A stretch of DNA of 64,000 bases from Zygnema cylindricum (Eukaryota > Streptophyta > Zygnematophyceae > Zygnematales > Zygnemataceae), in assembly GCA_037447655.1 (NCBI GenBank), contig JBBHKE010000541.1, forward strand, positions 124,001 through 188,000. The letters are read 5' to 3'. The translations under genes were made by a program, and so were the position numbers. Below the pieces are notes generated by a model. The model searched no databases. It was given only the letters and a program-made list of their open reading frames with translations, and was not told where the DNA came from. Below, piece by piece: positions 61,630 to 64,000 of this stretch (the stretch's first letter is position 1; every line of letters starts with the position of its first letter).

Positions 61630-62285
61630 AAATTCTGTAATTGTGATATTTTGAATGATGTTCCATCGCGTAGAGCTTGCAAACCACGTGTTCTTAATTG
61701 AGTGGTACCACGTAAGTTAACATCGGAAATTTAAAGTAGTCAAAGATTTTTTACAACGATTTAAATCTTCATTTTGGTACCCATGTGATTGAGTACGAGG
61801 CGATCGTACGACACGAAATTTGTGCTCTTTGCAGACGCTTTGTCTTTTACAACAGCTCAACGGCTCATTTTTTAGGGTTCTTGCATTTCGCGTGACGAAA
61901 GACGGTTGCCAGAAATAGTTTGACGAAAAAGCGTTAAGAGATTAATTTAGCATTTTCGGTTGGATTTTGGAAGGTACATATCATGTGCAAATTTTTTGAA
62001 TCCTGTCGGTTGTCCATCATGACACGCATCTTTATCATCCAGCGTGTCACGGCTACGGCTCTCCTATTTTTGAAACTAATTGCCAACTATATAAAATAGT
62101 TGAACCGGATGCTACGCGAATGAATATCCAACGGTTACTGTTACCTCCCATAACTTTGGAGAATATTGGCAAGATTCTTTGTCATGTTGTTCGCGGATAA
62201 AACCAAAATAATGGTATGGCGTAGTACTGAGAAGTCCAGATTTTTGTAAACAACCTCACTTTTTGTCAGATGGAACTTCACCATT
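61630..62285 (+). repeat. Dispersed repeat X, copy 2
   Basis: This is the counterpart of 54.25-55.00 kb in the same orientation. Neither copy has evident terminal repeats, so the class is unknown; a non-autonomous transposon is the simplest reading. Confidence 0.55.
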
Positions 62286-62789
62286 ATGGAATAATATATA
62301 TATTCCGCAAGGTGATTTAATTTGGGCTTTAGGTTAACCGATGAAGCGGGGGGTTTCAACCTGACGAAATGGAAAATTCTCGCTTCGAGCTCCACTTGTG
62401 AATCGAATGTCTCGTTCAATTTGATTTAATGGTTTCTACAGATTGTTGCCGTCTCTACCACTCTAACATCTATGTGAGTGGGAATAAAGGGACCCGTCTC
62501 AGTCATCTGATCCGCAAATATAGAATCATAGTGAAATTTTGAAAAATAAATCAGAAAAGCATGTTCCAAAAATCGACAAACATGAAACCGAACCAAACCG
62601 TGCACAAGACCTCTAATGCGAAACTCGATAGCAACGAAACAATACTAATCAAAGCATACAAAATGAAATCCAAGCAATCACGCAAACACAATCTATTCAA
62701 ATAATGTTAATCGCAATACAAACAATGGTGGGACAATGGTCAAATATGACCCCACAAGGGAGAAACGTTTGAGATATCTAGAGTTCACA

Positions 62790-62860
62790 TGTACACACAC
62801 GCATACACACACACAAACACACACACGCGCACAAGCACACACACTAAAAAACACACATAC
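62790..62860 (+). repeat. CA-rich microsatellite
   Basis: These are interrupted cacacacac runs (acacac, acgcgcacaag, acacacac). Like the GT run at 17.88 kb, it lies just downstream of an exon C. Confidence 0.85.
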
Positions 62861-62893
62861 TAAAATAATGCAAAAATATTTTGAATCACTAAC

Positions 62894-62954
62894 CTTGTAT
62901 CGAGATCTGGATTGTGAAACTCCCAAATGATGAAGCGTAAAAACCATCCACAAT
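62894..62954 (-). CDS. Exon C of the second paralogous gene
   Basis: It encodes IVDGFYASSFGSFTIQISIQ in 61 bp, with acceptor ...CTGTTCAG and the family's GTTAG donor. Exons A and B of this module are not in the window, so they would lie beyond the right edge, past the copia fragment at 63.4 kb. About 3.7 kb separates it from the terminal exon. Confidence 0.65.
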
Positions 62955-63362
62955 CTGAACAGATTTCACACTCGAACACATATTTTGAAGATTTAATAAA
63001 AATCAGAAAGCTTGTACTTAAAAAGATTACCAATAATAGGATTGTGAGGTTGTATTGCTTGTTGAAATAAATTGTTTGAATCAACATATTTGTCAGTTTG
63101 TACGTTTTGATTTTGTACGTCTGTGTACTACGTATGTTATTTAACGTATAGTAAGTAGTACCGTGTCTTCCGGTCTAGCGCATGTTGAGTATCAATGAAA
63201 TGTGCTCTTGTAGACAAACTGTCTTTGTCCTTAGCCTGTGTTTGGTGGCGGTTTGTTTTTTGTGCTAGTGGAGAACATCTCAGCAGTTATGGTAGATTTT
63301 TGTACAATAAGGAATGATTTAGTAGAGAGAAGAATTTTGAGTTAGAAAGAACATTGTAAGAG

Positions 63363-63910
63363 TGATGACCATGTTGTTTCGGTGACAAAAGGTGACTTGA
63401 GCTTGTGGCACCATCAGATGTGCCACACTAATGAGGGAAACCTAAAACGGGTGATACAACAAGTCGTGTGTTCGGAGTATGGAGCTAGCTACCGGTAAAA
63501 AGGGAACAAGAGGCGTTCTCGGAACAAGGAGAATCAGATTCGGAGGATGAACAGGTACCAGAGCATAAAGGCAAGCCTGTTTGGCCCAGTTCTGTGGTTA
63601 AGGGAAGCTCTGAAAATTTGGACATTGATAGTGAGGTTCGGAGTGATGGTTCCTAGAGTTCCTAGTACTCTCAAATAACTTAGAGTAGCCAAAAACCTAA
63701 GTTTAGTTTACTGTCAGTGAACGGGTTAAGAGTATATGATAGTGGTTTGTAGAATTATCCGCGAGACTAAAGGAGAGAAACTACAGGTTACGAGGATGTG
63801 ATAGTGGTTTGTAGAAGTATTCTTCAGTCTAAGGGAATGAAACCTGATAGACTGTGATATGACTGCAAAGGTGGGGACATCTCGAAATCCCACTATTACA
63901 TTTTAAAGGC
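63363..63910 (+). pseudogene. Rearranged copia fragment (GAG-pre-integrase and linker)
   Basis: LSLWHHQMCHTNEGNLKRVI matches the GAG-pre-integrase motif (LWH-xxxGH-N). After a stop and frame change comes an acidic linker (ESDSEDEQVPEHKGKP) of the kind found between copia integrase and RT. At 63738-63861 a segment of about 62 bp is duplicated. The final part contains YDCKGGDISKSHYY, possibly a ruined zinc knuckle. The order is not that of an intact element. Confidence 0.5.
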
Positions 63911-64000
63911 TGAAGAGAACATTTTTTTGTTAGAGCAATTAGTTTGTGAGATCATGTCAGGATACATGCAGTTGTTTACCAAAGCCAGACGGTCGTGTGA

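Larger units (their letters stand above)
59181..62893 (-). other. Presumed intron of the second modular gene
   Basis: This is the space between exon C and the terminal exon of the paralogous locus. It holds short inverted ATATCG motifs at 60.46-60.88 kb, dispersed repeat X copy 2, a CA-rich microsatellite at about 62.79-62.86 kb, and the conserved intronic motif at 62738. No spacer exon was found. Confidence 0.45.

Overview
This window is nuclear DNA from a eukaryote. It is AT-rich, has almost no long open reading frames, is full of decayed Ty1/copia retroelements, and carries a gene split into short exons with consistent GT-AG junctions. I cannot name the species. A repeat protein with proline-rich spacers would suit an alga or another organism with an elaborate cell wall or secreted matrix, but that is inference.

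The main content is one large minus-strand gene, about 3.2-47 kb, built by tandem duplication of a three-exon module. Each module is exon A (158 bp, phase 1 to 0), exon B (165 bp, phase 0 to 0) and exon C (61 bp, phase 0 to 1), so a module is 384 bp or 128 codons. It is a symmetric class 1-1 unit. The encoded domain has [13 protein letters not shown], then [15 protein letters not shown], then NDDSCG, then NNTYII plus IVDGYS, and looks like a secreted PPC-like (pre-peptidase C-terminal type) beta-sandwich. Six complete modules (M1 to M6 in transcription order) lie between 45.9 and 5.3 kb, with the stub of a seventh at 46.94 kb. Short proline-rich exons, also phase 1-1, separate some modules. 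The protein ends in a proline-rich exon with an 84-bp repeat (3.2-3.8 kb). Module 2 carries a nonsense codon and module 3 a 2-bp deletion, so the gene is either decaying or can splice around those modules.

A second, paralogous 3' end lies at 57.1-63.4 kb: exon C at 62.9 kb, a proline-rich terminal exon at 58.8-59.2 kb, and a downstream flank matching 1.6-3.2 kb. The rest of that gene would lie beyond the right edge.

Mobile DNA: a decayed copia element (35.4-44.9 kb, plus strand) sits in the A-B intron of module 1, antisense to the host gene. It is itself interrupted by a 3-kb insert (39.15-42.16 kb) and has a duplicated right end. Other copia fragments lie at 1-375, about 5.4-6.2 kb and 63.4-63.9 kb. 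Between 46.95 and 57 kb the window holds a degenerate satellite, an unrecognised coding-like stretch (48.4-49.1 kb) and at least three copies of a long-TIR MITE. The introns carry GAGAGT minisatellites, a polypyrimidine block, conserved intronic motifs and LTR-like dispersed repeats. No rRNA, tRNA, CRISPR array or prokaryotic gene was recognised.
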